A program made the position numbers and the translations under genes. From Paracoccaceae bacterium (lineage in GTDB: Bacteria; Pseudomonadota; Alphaproteobacteria; Rhodobacterales; Rhodobacteraceae), in NCBI GenBank assembly GCA_028284605.1, contig JANQRL010000032.1:102058-166057 (forward strand): 64,000 nucleotides of DNA, written 5' to 3'. Below are positions 8,808-17,381 of the stretch, piece after piece (the first letter of the stretch is position 1; every line of letters begins with the position of its first letter). Below the pieces are notes generated by a model, which was given only the letters and a program-made list of their open reading frames with translations, was not told the DNA's origin and ran no database searches.

Positions 8808-8909
8808 AAGGGCCTTGGAAGGCCCTTGTCAGCCGCTTCGAAGCGGCTGCGCGCCCCGCGGCGCGCAAGGGTTTTCCAAAACCCTTGCAAATCGCTTCCA
8901 AGCGATTTG
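8808..8909. repeat. Array of five consecutive palindromes/hairpins
   Basis: In order: 8808-8827 (AAGGGCCTT/AAGGCCCTT arms around GG), 8830-8849 (CAGCCGCTTCGAAGCGGCTG, perfect), a GC hairpin about 8849-8866 (GCGCGCC/GGCGCGC), 8865-8888 (arms GCAAGGGTTTT and AAAACCCTTGC around CC) and 8888-8909 (arms CAAATCGCTT and AAGCGATTTG around CC). Spacers are 0-2 nt, apart from the GC hairpin that fills the centre. It occupies most of the fabI-dehalogenase gap. No poly-T follows. Confidence 0.85.
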
Positions 8910-8983
8910 GCCCGCGCGGGAGCCCGGTGTTTCGGCTTTCACCCAACGATGCCCCATGACACTCTCCGCGCGGAGGAGGGGCC

Positions 8984-9661
8984 ATGCCGATCACGACCTG
9001 CGTTTTCGACGCCTATGGCACGCTCTTCGACGTCACCGCCGCGGCGCGGGCGGCAGCGGCGGAGCCGGGGCGGGGGGCACTGGCGGCGCACTGGCCGCAG
9101 ATCGCCCGGGACTGGCGGCTGAAGCAGCTCGAGTATTCCTGGCTCCGGGCCGTCGCTGGGCGGCACGTGGATTTCTGGCAGGTGACCGGCGACGGGCTCG
9201 ACTGGGCGCTGGAGGCGGCGGGGCTTCAGGATGCGGAATTGCGGGAACGGCTCCTGGCGCTTTACCGCGAGCTGGCGCCCTACCCCGAAGTGGCCGAGAT
9301 GCTGGGAGCGTTGAAGGCCGCGGGCAAGGCCACGGCGATCCTGTCGAACGGGTCGCGGGAGATGCTCGACGCGGCGGTGGAGAGCGCCGGCATCGGCGGG
9401 CTCCTGGACGCGGTGCTGAGCGTCGACGAGGTCGGCATCTTCAAGCCGGCAGACGCGGTCTATGACATGGTGGGCGCCCGGTTCGGCACTGCGCCCGAGG
9501 AGGTGCTTTTCGTGTCGTCCAACGGCTGGGATGCGGCGGCGGCGGCGGGCTACGGGTTTCGCACCGTCTGGGTGAACCGCGCCGGCGCGCCGATGGACCG
9601 GCTCTGGGCGCGGCCGGATCACATTGTTGCGAATCTGACCTCCGTGCCGGAGTTCGTCTGA
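8984..9661 (+). CDS. Haloacid dehalogenase type II (L-2-haloacid dehalogenase-like)
   Basis: A 225-residue HAD hydrolase. The nucleophile is D9 in VFDAYGTLFD, followed by motif II SNGS, motif III Lys in GIFKPAD and the C-terminal SSNGWDAAAAAGYGFRTVWVNR, which is the pattern of type II L-2-haloacid dehalogenases (hydrolysis of 2-chloroalkanoates to D-2-hydroxyacids). Marine strains often carry such enzymes, but many have unknown natural substrates. Its stop codon overlaps the next start by 1 nt, beginning a four-gene overlapping run. Confidence 0.9.
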   Translation: MPITTCVFDAYGTLFDVTAAARAAAAEPGRGALAAHWPQIARDWRLKQLEYSWLRAVAGRHVDFWQVTGDGLDWALEAAGLQDAELRERLLALYRELAPYPEVAEMLGALKAAGKATAILSNGSREMLDAAVESAGIGGLLDAVLSVDEVGIFKPADAVYDMVGARFGTAPEEVLFVSSNGWDAAAAAGYGFRTVWVNRAGAPMDRLWARPDHIVANLTSVPEFV

Positions 9662-10479
9662 TGCCGGAGTTCGTAGCCGGGGACGGAACACGGCTCCACT
9701 ATACCGATGAGGGAGTCGGCCTTCCGGTGTTGGCCTTGGCGGGGCTCACGCGGAACACGCGGGATTTCGACTATGTGGCGCCGCATCTCGCCGATGTCCG
9801 GCTGATCCGCATGGATTACCGCGGGCGCGGGCGATCGGATTGGGCGGACCCGGCAACCTATACGATCCCGCAGGAGGGGCAGGACGCCCTCGCCCTGCTC
9901 AATCATCTCGGGATCGAACGCGCCGCGATCCTCGGGACCTCTCGGGGCGGGCTGATCGCGATGATGCTCGCGGCGGTGGCGAAGGGGCGGCTGATCGGCG
10001 TGGCGCTGAATGATGTGGGCCCGGAGATCGCACCGGAGGGGCTTGAGGTCATCAAGGGCTATATCGGGCGAAACCCCAGGCAGCGGAGCTATGCCGAGGC
10101 GGCGGAGGCCCGGGCCGGGTTCATGACCGGGTTCGAGGGCGTGCCGATGGCCCGGTGGCGGGAGGAGGTCGAGCGGCATTACGAGGAGACGGAGGACGGC
10201 CTCGTGATCCGCTACGATCCGAAGCTGCGGGACGCGGTGCTGGAGGCGGGGGCGCAGCCGGCGCCCGATCTCTGGCCGCTCTTCGATGCCCTCGCCGGTC
10301 TGCCGCTCTGCCTGATCCGCGGGGCGAACTCGAACCTCCTGAGTCCTGAGACCGCCGATGAAATGGCCCGGCGGCCGGACATGATCCACGCGGAAGTGCC
10401 CGGGCGCGGCCATGTGCCGTTCCTCGACGAACCGGAGGCGGTGGCGGCTTTGCGGAAGTGGATCGGAGCACTGGCATGA
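9661..10479 (+). CDS. Alpha/beta hydrolase
   Basis: A 272-residue alpha/beta hydrolase-fold protein. The nucleophile elbow is GTSRGG with S94, the oxyanion region is LAGLTRNTRDFD near residue 30, and the catalytic His is H251 in GRGHVPFLDEPE. No signal peptide. Substrate unknown; relatives include esterases and enol-lactone hydrolases. It is translationally coupled at both ends: its ATG uses the last base of the dehalogenase TGA, and its TGA overlaps the next ATG. Confidence 0.88.
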   Translation: MPEFVAGDGTRLHYTDEGVGLPVLALAGLTRNTRDFDYVAPHLADVRLIRMDYRGRGRSDWADPATYTIPQEGQDALALLNHLGIERAAILGTSRGGLIAMMLAAVAKGRLIGVALNDVGPEIAPEGLEVIKGYIGRNPRQRSYAEAAEARAGFMTGFEGVPMARWREEVERHYEETEDGLVIRYDPKLRDAVLEAGAQPAPDLWPLFDALAGLPLCLIRGANSNLLSPETADEMARRPDMIHAEVPGRGHVPFLDEPEAVAALRKWIGALA

Positions 10480-11447
10480 ATATCGGGATGATCCGCGCGG
10501 CGGCGGAGCGGCTTGAGGGCCATGCAAGGCGGACGCCGTTTCTGCGCTCCGAGGCGCTCGACCGGATCGCCGGGCGTCGGGTCTGGGTGAAGGCGGAGAG
10601 CCTCCAGCACACCGGCTCGTTTAAGTTCCGCGGCGGGCGGGCGGCGCTCTCGGCGCTCTCCCCCGAGGCCCGGGCGCGGGGCGTGATCGCCTTTTCCTCA
10701 GGCAACCACGCCCAGGGCGTCGCGCTGGCCGCGCGGGAGTTCGGCGCGCCGGCGGTGATCCTGATGCCGGCGGACGCGCCGGCGCAGAAGATCGACGACA
10801 CCTGCGCCCTGGGCGCCGAAGTCGTCGTCTTTGACCGCAGCACCCAGAACCGCGACGAGATCGGCGCCCGTCTGGCGGAGGAACGGGGGCTGACGCTGAT
10901 CAGGCCCTTCGATGAGCCGGAGGTGATCGCGGGCCAGGGCACCGTGGGCTTGGAGATCGCCGAGCAGGCCGCCGCGGCCGGGATCGCGGAGGCGGAGGTG
11001 CTGGTCTGTTGCGGGGGCGGCGGGCTGACCTCCGGCATCGCTCTGGCGCTTGAAGCCGAAGCGCCCGGACTGAAGGTGCGACCGGTGGAACCGGAAGGGT
11101 TCGACGATGTGGCGCGCTCCCTCGCATCGGGCGGGATCGAGCGGAACAACCGCACCGCGGGGGGCCTCTGCGACGCGATCCTGACCCCCTCCCCCGGCGA
11201 GATCACCTTTCCGATCATGGCCCGGCTTTGCGGACCCGGCATTGTCGTCACCGAGGACGAGGCGCTCGACGCCATGGCCGCCGCCTTCCGTCATCTGAAA
11301 CTGGTGCTGGAACCCGGCGGGGCCGTCGCGCTCGCCGCCGCGCTTAACCGGCCTGACATGATGGAAGGCGAGGATGTCATCGCCGTCGCCACCGGCGGCA
11401 ATGTCGAGGCCGCCACATTCGCCAAAGCCCTGGAGAGAGACCTGTGA
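10476..11447 (+). CDS. PLP-dependent threonine/serine dehydratase family protein
   Basis: A 323-residue fold-type II PLP enzyme. The Schiff-base lysine is K50 in GSFKFRGG, the phosphate-binding glycine loop is CGGGGLTSGIA, and the protein is short, lacking the C-terminal ACT-like regulatory domain of IlvA, as in catabolic threonine ammonia-lyases, serine racemases and 3-hydroxyaspartate dehydratases. Which of these activities it has cannot be decided here. The start at 10476 is chosen because it overlaps the preceding TGA (ATGA); the end overlaps the next GTG start. Confidence 0.88.
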   Translation: MNIGMIRAAAERLEGHARRTPFLRSEALDRIAGRRVWVKAESLQHTGSFKFRGGRAALSALSPEARARGVIAFSSGNHAQGVALAAREFGAPAVILMPADAPAQKIDDTCALGAEVVVFDRSTQNRDEIGARLAEERGLTLIRPFDEPEVIAGQGTVGLEIAEQAAAAGIAEAEVLVCCGGGGLTSGIALALEAEAPGLKVRPVEPEGFDDVARSLASGGIERNNRTAGGLCDAILTPSPGEITFPIMARLCGPGIVVTEDEALDAMAAAFRHLKLVLEPGGAVALAAALNRPDMMEGEDVIAVATGGNVEAATFAKALERDL

Positions 11448-12646
11448 CCCGATTCACCATCGCCAGCTTCAACGTGAAGAACCTGATCGGCGCCGATCAG
11501 GAATACTACCGCTTCCAGACCTACACGCCCGAGGAGCACGCCTGGAAGACCGACTGGCTGGCCGAGCAGCTGGTCTCGATGGATGCCGATATCGTGGGCT
11601 TTCAGGAGATTTTCGAGGAGGACGCCCTACGCGGGGTGATCGCCGATGCCGACGAGATCGGGATCGCGTCGAATGAAGCCTCGGTGCCGGACCGGTCGAA
11701 GCGCTATCACCGCAAGGCGATCTTCCGGAAGCTGGAATACGGGCCCTATTCCGGGGCGGCCCTGGCTTTTGCCCCGAATGCCGCGGATAGCGGAGAGCCC
11801 GGGAAGCGGCGGCCCGGCGTTGCGGTGCTGTCACGGCTCGGCTTCGAGGGGGCGCCGGAAGTGCTTCAGGACCTCGCCGAGCCGCTGGTGATCCCGTTCG
11901 CGCCGCTCCGGGGGCTGGAGGGGGAGGCCGGGAGCTTCACGATGAAACGGCTCTCGCGGCCGATCCTGAAAGTGCGGGTGCCGGTGGGTGGCGAGGTCGT
12001 GACAATCTTCAACTGCCATCTGAAGTCGAAGCTTGGGGAGTATGTGGCACCCGAAGGCGCGGCCTTCGCCCCGGAGCAGGACCTGACGCGCTACGATCCG
12101 TTGGGGCGAGCCGTCGGGTCGCTCAGGGCGGCGGTCAGGCGGATGGCAGAGGCGGTTGTGCTGCGCGAGGCGATCCTCGACGAGTTGCACCGGGACCATC
12201 CAGTGATGGCGCTCGGCGATTTCAACGACGGCGAGCACGCGGTGAGTTCGGAGATCATTTCCGGCGAGGTGCCGTTCCGCAATTACGCCTGGATGCTGCG
12301 CCACAATGCCGAGCACCGGTCCGACCGCTATTCGGCGGAGGAGAATCTGGAGATCACCGAGGCCGTGGAGCGGGTGCGGCTGCATTCGGCCGAAAAACTC
12401 TTCGTGCGCAAGTCGCTCAGGGACATGGTCTACACCTCGGCCTTCGGCGGTAATTTCGAGTCGATCGACCAGATCTATATGAGCCGGCATTTCCTGCCGG
12501 AGTTCGAGGACCGGATCGGCGAGATGGAGTATTTCAGCGTGCTGAACGACCATCTGACCGACGGCTCGCACCCGGAGGCGCCCTATAACAAGCTCGCCTC
12601 GGATCACGGCCAGATCATCGCCCATATGCGGATCGGGCGGGGGTAG
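11444..12646 (+). CDS. Endonuclease/exonuclease/phosphatase (EEP) family protein
   Basis: A 400-residue DNase I-like EEP domain protein with a GTG start at 11444 overlapping the previous stop. Motifs: SFNVKNLIG at the N-terminus (Asn of the metal site), VGFQEIF (Glu), FNCHLKSK (His), LGDFNDGE (catalytic DxN) and the C-terminal SDHGQIIAHM (Asp-His pair). No signal peptide is seen, so it is probably cytoplasmic; nuclease versus phosphodiesterase specificity is unknown. It ends the four-gene run. Confidence 0.87.
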   Translation: MTRFTIASFNVKNLIGADQEYYRFQTYTPEEHAWKTDWLAEQLVSMDADIVGFQEIFEEDALRGVIADADEIGIASNEASVPDRSKRYHRKAIFRKLEYGPYSGAALAFAPNAADSGEPGKRRPGVAVLSRLGFEGAPEVLQDLAEPLVIPFAPLRGLEGEAGSFTMKRLSRPILKVRVPVGGEVVTIFNCHLKSKLGEYVAPEGAAFAPEQDLTRYDPLGRAVGSLRAAVRRMAEAVVLREAILDELHRDHPVMALGDFNDGEHAVSSEIISGEVPFRNYAWMLRHNAEHRSDRYSAEENLEITEAVERVRLHSAEKLFVRKSLRDMVYTSAFGGNFESIDQIYMSRHFLPEFEDRIGEMEYFSVLNDHLTDGSHPEAPYNKLASDHGQIIAHMRIGRG

Positions 12647-12708
12647 GGCCGTTCGAGGGGCCCGCGGGTTCGAAATCGCGAGGTTTGGTCGCGGCGATCC
12701 GTGCGGCT

Positions 12709-12846
12709 CTCGGACCTGGCGCAACGCGAGCCGGGCATCGACAGGCCGGGGGCTGGCGATCCAACCTCTGAGCGACTGCGTTTATGGCAGCCAAGTACCT
12801 CTTCGCTCAAAGCTCCGCGCCCAACGTCACCCAATCGCCAGCCCGC
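12709..12846 (-). repeat. Dispersed degenerate repeat, copy 1 of 3
   Basis: This stretch aligns, in inverted orientation, with 40347-40485 over about 140 bp. Shared blocks include AGCCGGGCxTCGACAGxCC, CAGCCAAGxACCTC and CACCCAATCGCCAGCCCG, read on the plus strand here. A more decayed copy lies at 24347-24475. No terminal inverted repeats or transposase are visible. Confidence 0.7.
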
Positions 12847-13003
12847 CCGGACGGTCTGTCGATGCCCGGCGCCTTCGGCGCTATTCGGGCGGGGAAGAAG
12901 AACGACCTTTGCGCCATCGAACAGGCGAAAGGTAGAGGGTCGCCTGCACATTCGAGGCCGCTCAATCAGCCCCCGCACAAGTCCCGCGCCTCCAGCGGAG
13001 GCG

Positions 13004-13073
13004 TAAGACCTTTCCAAAGGTCTTACCCGCGATTTCGAAATCGCGGCCCCCGCCGCGGCAAATCGCTTTGCCG
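13004..13073. repeat. Palindrome pair plus hairpin
   Basis: 13004-13025 has arms TAAGACCTTT and AAAGGTCTTA around CC. 13027-13046 is CCGCGATTTCGAAATCGCGG, perfect. 13056-13073 is a hairpin with arms CGGCAAA and TTTGCCG around TCGC. One base separates the first two. It lies 30 nt upstream of the MFS gene. Confidence 0.8.
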
Positions 13074-13103
13074 GCCCTGCCATGACCCGCTAAGCCGGAC
13101 GCC

Positions 13104-14318
13104 ATGACAGGAGCCCCGCGCCGCCGCGCCTTTGCCTTCATCGTGATGACGCTGATGCTCGACGCGATCGGGATCGGGCTGATCCTGCCGGTGATGCCGG
13201 ACCTCATTCAGAGCATCGAGGGGCCGGGCCTCGGCAATGCCGCGCTCTGGGGTGGCATTCTGGCCACGATCTATGCGGTGATGCAGTTCACCTTCGGGCC
13301 CACCATCGGCTCGCTCTCGGACCGCTTCGGGCGGCGGCCGATCCTGCTCGCCTCGCTGCTGGTCATGTGCCTCGACTACATCGTGATGGCACTGGCCGGA
13401 ACCATCTGGCTCCTCCTCGCCGCCCGCATGGTCGCCGGGGTCGCGGCGGCCACCGGCCCCACGGCGGCGGCGGCCATCGCGGACATGTCGGCGCCCGAGG
13501 AGAAGGCGAAGAATTTCGGGCTTGTCGGCGCGGCCTTCGGCGCGGGCTTCGTGCTGGGGCCGGTGATCGGCGGGCTCCTGGCGGAGTTCGGCACACGGGT
13601 GCCGTTCTATGCCGCCGCCGGCCTCGCCGCCGCGAACCTCGTCTTCGGCTATTTCGCCTTCCCCGAAACCGTCACCGACCGTATCCGGCGCCCCTTCGAA
13701 TGGCGCCGGGCGAACCCGTTCGGGGCGTTCAAAAAGCTCGGCGAACTTGAGGGACTCAAGCGCCTCCTCCTGCTCTTCTTCCTCTACGAGTTCGCCTTCA
13801 TCGTCTATCCGTCGATCTGGGCCTATTTCACCCAAGCGCAGTTCGGCTGGGAGCCCTCGACGGTCGGCCTCTCGCTCGCGTTCTTCGGGATCGCCATGGC
13901 GGTGGTGCAGGGCGGGCTGATCCGCATCGCGCTCGACCGGTTCGGGGACCGGGCGACGATCCTCTACGGCTTCACCTTCAACTTCTTCGCCTTCTCGGTG
14001 CTGGTCTGGCTGGAGAACGGCCTCGTGGCCCTCCTGTTCATCCCGCTCACCGCCCTCGGGGCGGTCGTCACCCCGGCCCTGCAAGGCCGGATGAGCCGGA
14101 TCGCGCGCGACGACCAGCAAGGGGAGTTGCAGGGGGTGGTGAACTCAACCCGTTCAGTCGCGGCGATCTTTTCGCCGCTCGTGATGACCCAGGTGTTCTG
14201 GGCCTTCACCACCGAAAGCGGCCCGTGGCTCCCCGGCGCACCCTTTGCCGTCTCGGCACTGCTGATGGTGGTCTGCCTCACGCTCTTCCTGAGCCGCCCG
14301 CGACAAGTCGCGGCCTGA
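13104..14318 (+). CDS. MFS transporter, TCR/Tet family
   Basis: A 404-residue major facilitator with 12 predicted membrane segments. The loop 2-3 motif is [13 protein letters not shown] and motif C is [16 protein letters not shown], typical of drug/H+ antiporters of the TetA/TCR group. The cytoplasmic centre ([18 protein letters not shown]) joins the two halves. It may export tetracycline-like or other small molecules, but Tet-type resistance cannot be inferred since most environmental members are uncharacterised. No tetR is adjacent. Confidence 0.9.
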   Translation: MTGAPRRRAFAFIVMTLMLDAIGIGLILPVMPDLIQSIEGPGLGNAALWGGILATIYAVMQFTFGPTIGSLSDRFGRRPILLASLLVMCLDYIVMALAGTIWLLLAARMVAGVAAATGPTAAAAIADMSAPEEKAKNFGLVGAAFGAGFVLGPVIGGLLAEFGTRVPFYAAAGLAAANLVFGYFAFPETVTDRIRRPFEWRRANPFGAFKKLGELEGLKRLLLLFFLYEFAFIVYPSIWAYFTQAQFGWEPSTVGLSLAFFGIAMAVVQGGLIRIALDRFGDRATILYGFTFNFFAFSVLVWLENGLVALLFIPLTALGAVVTPALQGRMSRIARDDQQGELQGVVNSTRSVAAIFSPLVMTQVFWAFTTESGPWLPGAPFAVSALLMVVCLTLFLSRPRQVAA

Positions 14319-14399
14319 AACGGGCGGAAAGGCGTCGCATTCCGCCAACCGGCCCGCCGCGCCACAGCCCAGTCTCTTGCAAAACGAGGAGGGACGGGC

Positions 14400-15482
14400 A
14401 TGGCACGGATTAGGGCGGCGGTGTGCCGGGACTTCGGTGCGCCTCTGGTGATCGAAGAGCTCGAACTGCGCGGGCCGGTCGCCGGCGAGGTGGAGGTCAC
14501 GCTGGACGCCGTGGCGATCTGCCATTCCGACATCTCCTATGCCGAGGGCGGCTGGGGCGGCGTGTTGCCGGCGGTCTACGGGCACGAGGCGGCGGGCAAA
14601 GTGACGGCACTGGGGCCCGGCGTCGCGGGGCTCTCGGTCGGGGACAATGTGGTGGTCACCCTGATCCGAGCCTGCGGCACCTGTCTGAGCTGCCAGACCG
14701 GACGACCGGTGACCTGCGAGAGCCCGGAGGGCGCAGCGGGCAGCCCGCTGACCGATGCAAGCGGCGTGCCGGTCGTGCAGGGCATGTTCTGTGGCGCCTT
14801 CGCCGAGAAGGTCGTGGTCGATCAGAGCCAGATCGTCACGGTGCCCACCGAGACACCGGCGGAGGCGACGGCGCTCCTGGCCTGCGGAGTCATCACCGGG
14901 GTCGGCGCGGTGGTGAATGCCGGCGGACTGCGCGCCGGGCAGGACGCGGTGGTGATCGGCGCCGGCGGCGTGGGGCTGAACGCGATCCAGGGCGCGCGGA
15001 TCGCCGGGGCCCGGCGGATCGTGGCGGTGGACATGTCGGAGGCCAAGCTCGAAATGGCCGCGGAGTTCGGCGCCACGGACCTGGTGCTCGCCACCGAGGA
15101 GAAGCCCTGGCGCGCGGCGAAGGCGGCGCTCGGGCGCGGCGCGGACCTCGTTCTGGTGACGGTCGGGATCGCCCCGGTCTACGATGCCGCGCCGCGCTAC
15201 CTCGCCCCCGGCGGCAAGATCATCGCCGTGGGGATGCCTCATAGCGGGTCGGAGGCGCGCTACGCGCCGGACATGCTGGCCGCCACCGGGCAGGCCATCG
15301 TCGGCTCGAAGATGGGCGATGTCGTGATCAAGCGGGACATCCCGTGGATGGTCGACCTCTACGGCCAGGGGCGGCTGAAGCTCGACGAACTGGTCTCCGG
15401 GCGCTGGACGCTGGAGCAGATCAACGAGGCCATCGCCGACACGAAGGCTGGCGGAGCGAAGCGGAACGTGATCCTGTTCTGA
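14400..15482 (+). CDS. Zn-dependent alcohol dehydrogenase (MDR family)
   Basis: A 360-residue medium-chain dehydrogenase. Catalytic zinc ligands are Cys41 (ICHSD) and the His of YGHEAAG; structural zinc cysteines are in ACGTCLSCQTGRPVTC; the Rossmann motif is GAGGVGLNAIQGA. Full-length and similar to class III-like or aryl/long-chain alcohol dehydrogenases. The start has a clear GGAGGG site. Substrate is unknown; a formaldehyde/mycothiol-type role is possible but unsupported by neighbours. It converges with the GNAT gene. Confidence 0.9.
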   Translation: MARIRAAVCRDFGAPLVIEELELRGPVAGEVEVTLDAVAICHSDISYAEGGWGGVLPAVYGHEAAGKVTALGPGVAGLSVGDNVVVTLIRACGTCLSCQTGRPVTCESPEGAAGSPLTDASGVPVVQGMFCGAFAEKVVVDQSQIVTVPTETPAEATALLACGVITGVGAVVNAGGLRAGQDAVVIGAGGVGLNAIQGARIAGARRIVAVDMSEAKLEMAAEFGATDLVLATEEKPWRAAKAALGRGADLVLVTVGIAPVYDAAPRYLAPGGKIIAVGMPHSGSEARYAPDMLAATGQAIVGSKMGDVVIKRDIPWMVDLYGQGRLKLDELVSGRWTLEQINEAIADTKAGGAKRNVILF

Positions 15483-15628
15483 GGTCCGACCCCATTCGCG
15501 GGCCAGGGCGTCGGCAGGTCGCTTTGCGGGGCCGGTTGCGGCCTGGGACGGCCCGTCGACGCGCCTTTCCGCCGCTCGGACCGGAGTGCGGCCGGGCCCG
15601 GATGGACGTGAACGGGCCTTCTCTTGTC

Positions 15629-16060
15629 TCAGAATGCACCGTCCCAGCCGTAGTAGAAGCCGGCAAGCTCTGCCCCGCCAAGCTTGCGGTAGAGCGCCTG
15701 AGCCTCCTGATTCTCGGCCTCGGTGCCGAGCCAGATCCCCTTGCAGCCCCGGTCCCGGGCGATGGCGATAAGCCGTTCGGTCACCGCAAAGGCGAGCCCC
15801 CGGCGGCGGTGGCTGTCGCGGGTGGCGATCTCGTTGATGAACATCGCCGGCGGCTTGTCGGGGTGGAGCAGGATTGTGCCGCTGGCGAAGCTGACCGCCA
15901 GGGGGCCGTCGAAGGCGAGGACGATTTCGCTCCGTGGATCGACGAGGAAGGCCCTGGACTGCTCGGGATCCGGCGCGTTGTCGAAAAGGCCCGGCTCGAC
16001 GGAGAGCAGCAGGTCGAGGTCGTCTGGACCGAGCCGGCGAAGCGTGATTGGGTCGGGCAT
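15629..16060 (-). CDS. GNAT-family N-acetyltransferase (AAC(3)-I-like architecture)
   Basis: A 143-residue single GNAT domain. It starts MPDPITLRRLGPDDLDLL; the acetyl-CoA pyrophosphate loop is DSHRRRGLAFAVTERL; the C-terminal motif is EAQALYRKLGG. Layout and length resemble the AAC(3)-I aminoglycoside acetyltransferases, but sequence likeness at this level does not show resistance. The start at 16060 follows an AGAGG-like site. Only 21 nt separate this start from the GTG start of the divergent enolase-superfamily gene, so each promoter must lie inside the other gene or its leader. Confidence 0.8.
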   Translation of the reverse strand: MPDPITLRRLGPDDLDLLLSVEPGLFDNAPDPEQSRAFLVDPRSEIVLAFDGPLAVSFASGTILLHPDKPPAMFINEIATRDSHRRRGLAFAVTERLIAIARDRGCKGIWLGTEAENQEAQALYRKLGGAELAGFYYGWDGAF

Positions 16061-16081
16061 GGGACCTCTGGGAGGAAGAAC

Positions 16082-17317
16082 GTGAAACTCGCCGATCTGG
16101 AGGTCTTTGTCGTGGCGCCCCCGGCACCGGGCTGGGGCGGACGCTACTGGATCATCCCGAAACTGACCACCGATACCGGGATCGTGGGCTATGGAGAGTG
16201 CTACGCCGCCTCGGTGGGGCCCGAGGCGATGCGGGCGGTCATTGCGGATGTGTTCGAGCGACATATGGCCGGCGAGAACCCGGCCAATGTGGAACTGATG
16301 TTCCGCCGGGCCTATTCGGCGGGGTTCACCCAGCGGCCGGACCTCACCGTGATGGGGGTGTTTTCGGGCCTCGAGATCGCCTGCTGGGATATCCTCGGCA
16401 AGCATTACGGCCAGCCGGTTCACGCGCTTCTCGGTGGGAAGATGAACGACCGTATCCGGGCTTATTCCTATCTCTATCCCGGCCCTGACCACCCGCTGCC
16501 GGAGTTCTGGGTCTCGCCGGAGATGGCGGGGGAGGCGGCGGCGGCCCTGGTGGCCAAGGGCTATTCTGCGGTGAAGTTCGACCCGGCGGGGCCCTACACG
16601 ATCCGGGGCGGGCACAGCCCGGCGATGACGGACATCGCGCTCTCGGTGGCGTTCTGCAAGGCGATCCGCGAGGCGGTGGGGGACAGGGCGGACCTCCTCT
16701 TCGGCACCCATGGGCAGTTCACCACGGATGGCGCGATCCGGATGGGGCAGGCCATCGCCCCCTACCGCCCGCTCTGGTTCGAGGAGCCGGTGCCGCCGGA
16801 CAATATCGACGCCATGGCACGGGTCGCGGCGGGCCAGCCGGTGCCGGTGGCGACGGGCGAGCGGCTGACGACCATCGCCGAGTTCGGGGCGGTGCTGCGG
16901 GCCGGCGCGGCGTCGATCCTGCAACCGGCCTTGGGCCGCGCGGGCGGGCTCTGGCAGGCGCGCAAGATCGCGGTGCTGGCGGAGGCCATGAACGCCCAGA
17001 TGGCGCCGCATCTCTATGCCGGACCGGTGGAATGGGCGGCCAATGTGCAGCTCGCCGCGGCGATCCCGAACATCCTGATCGCCGAGACCATCGAGACCCC
17101 GTTCCATTTCGCCCTGATCAAGGGCGGGCTCAGTGTCGAGAACGGCTACATCCCGGTGCCCGACGCGCCGGGGCTCGGGATCGAGGTCGACGAGGACCTC
17201 GCGCGGGCGCACCCTTATACCGGGACCGGCCTGCATCTCGAAATGCAGGAGGCGCCCTGCGACTACCACGGCGGCAACCTCTTCGAAGGCGGGGCGCCGG
17301 CACAGCCGGAGGAGTAA
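16082..17317 (+). CDS. Mandelate racemase/muconate lactonizing enzyme family protein
   Basis: A 411-residue enolase-superfamily protein, probably a sugar-acid dehydratase. The N-terminal capping domain is followed by a TIM barrel with the KFDPAG lysine motif near residue 160, the GTHGQFT motif, two metal-binding acidic sites in WFEEPVPP and ATGERLT, and QPALGRAGG. The start is GTG at 16082, supported by GGGAGG at 16070-16075; upstream in-frame sequence belongs to the opposite-strand gene and is not conserved-looking. Substrate unknown. No aldolase, kinase or transporter is adjacent that would point to a sugar. Confidence 0.85.
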   Translation: MKLADLEVFVVAPPAPGWGGRYWIIPKLTTDTGIVGYGECYAASVGPEAMRAVIADVFERHMAGENPANVELMFRRAYSAGFTQRPDLTVMGVFSGLEIACWDILGKHYGQPVHALLGGKMNDRIRAYSYLYPGPDHPLPEFWVSPEMAGEAAAALVAKGYSAVKFDPAGPYTIRGGHSPAMTDIALSVAFCKAIREAVGDRADLLFGTHGQFTTDGAIRMGQAIAPYRPLWFEEPVPPDNIDAMARVAAGQPVPVATGERLTTIAEFGAVLRAGAASILQPALGRAGGLWQARKIAVLAEAMNAQMAPHLYAGPVEWAANVQLAAAIPNILIAETIETPFHFALIKGGLSVENGYIPVPDAPGLGIEVDEDLARAHPYTGTGLHLEMQEAPCDYHGGNLFEGGAPAQPEE

Positions 17318-17381
17318 GGCCGCCGGGCGGGCCGACCGGCGGGGGGTTCCCATTTGCCTGCCGTGGCGTCAAAAATCCGTC

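Larger units (their letters stand above)
12647..13103. other. Gene-free spacer of 457 nt with repeats
   Basis: No convincing gene lies here; the open frames have poor codon bias and consist of repeat sequence. The spacer holds one copy of the dispersed 140-bp repeat (12709-12846), a hairpin with arms ACCTTTGCGCC (12905-12915) and GGCGAAAGGT (12924-12933), and the palindrome array at 13004-13073. Confidence 0.7.

Noticed and set aside
12784..13107. Open frame of 107 codons in the spacer before the MFS gene
   Set aside because: It consists of dispersed repeat and palindrome sequence, with poor codon bias and no domain.
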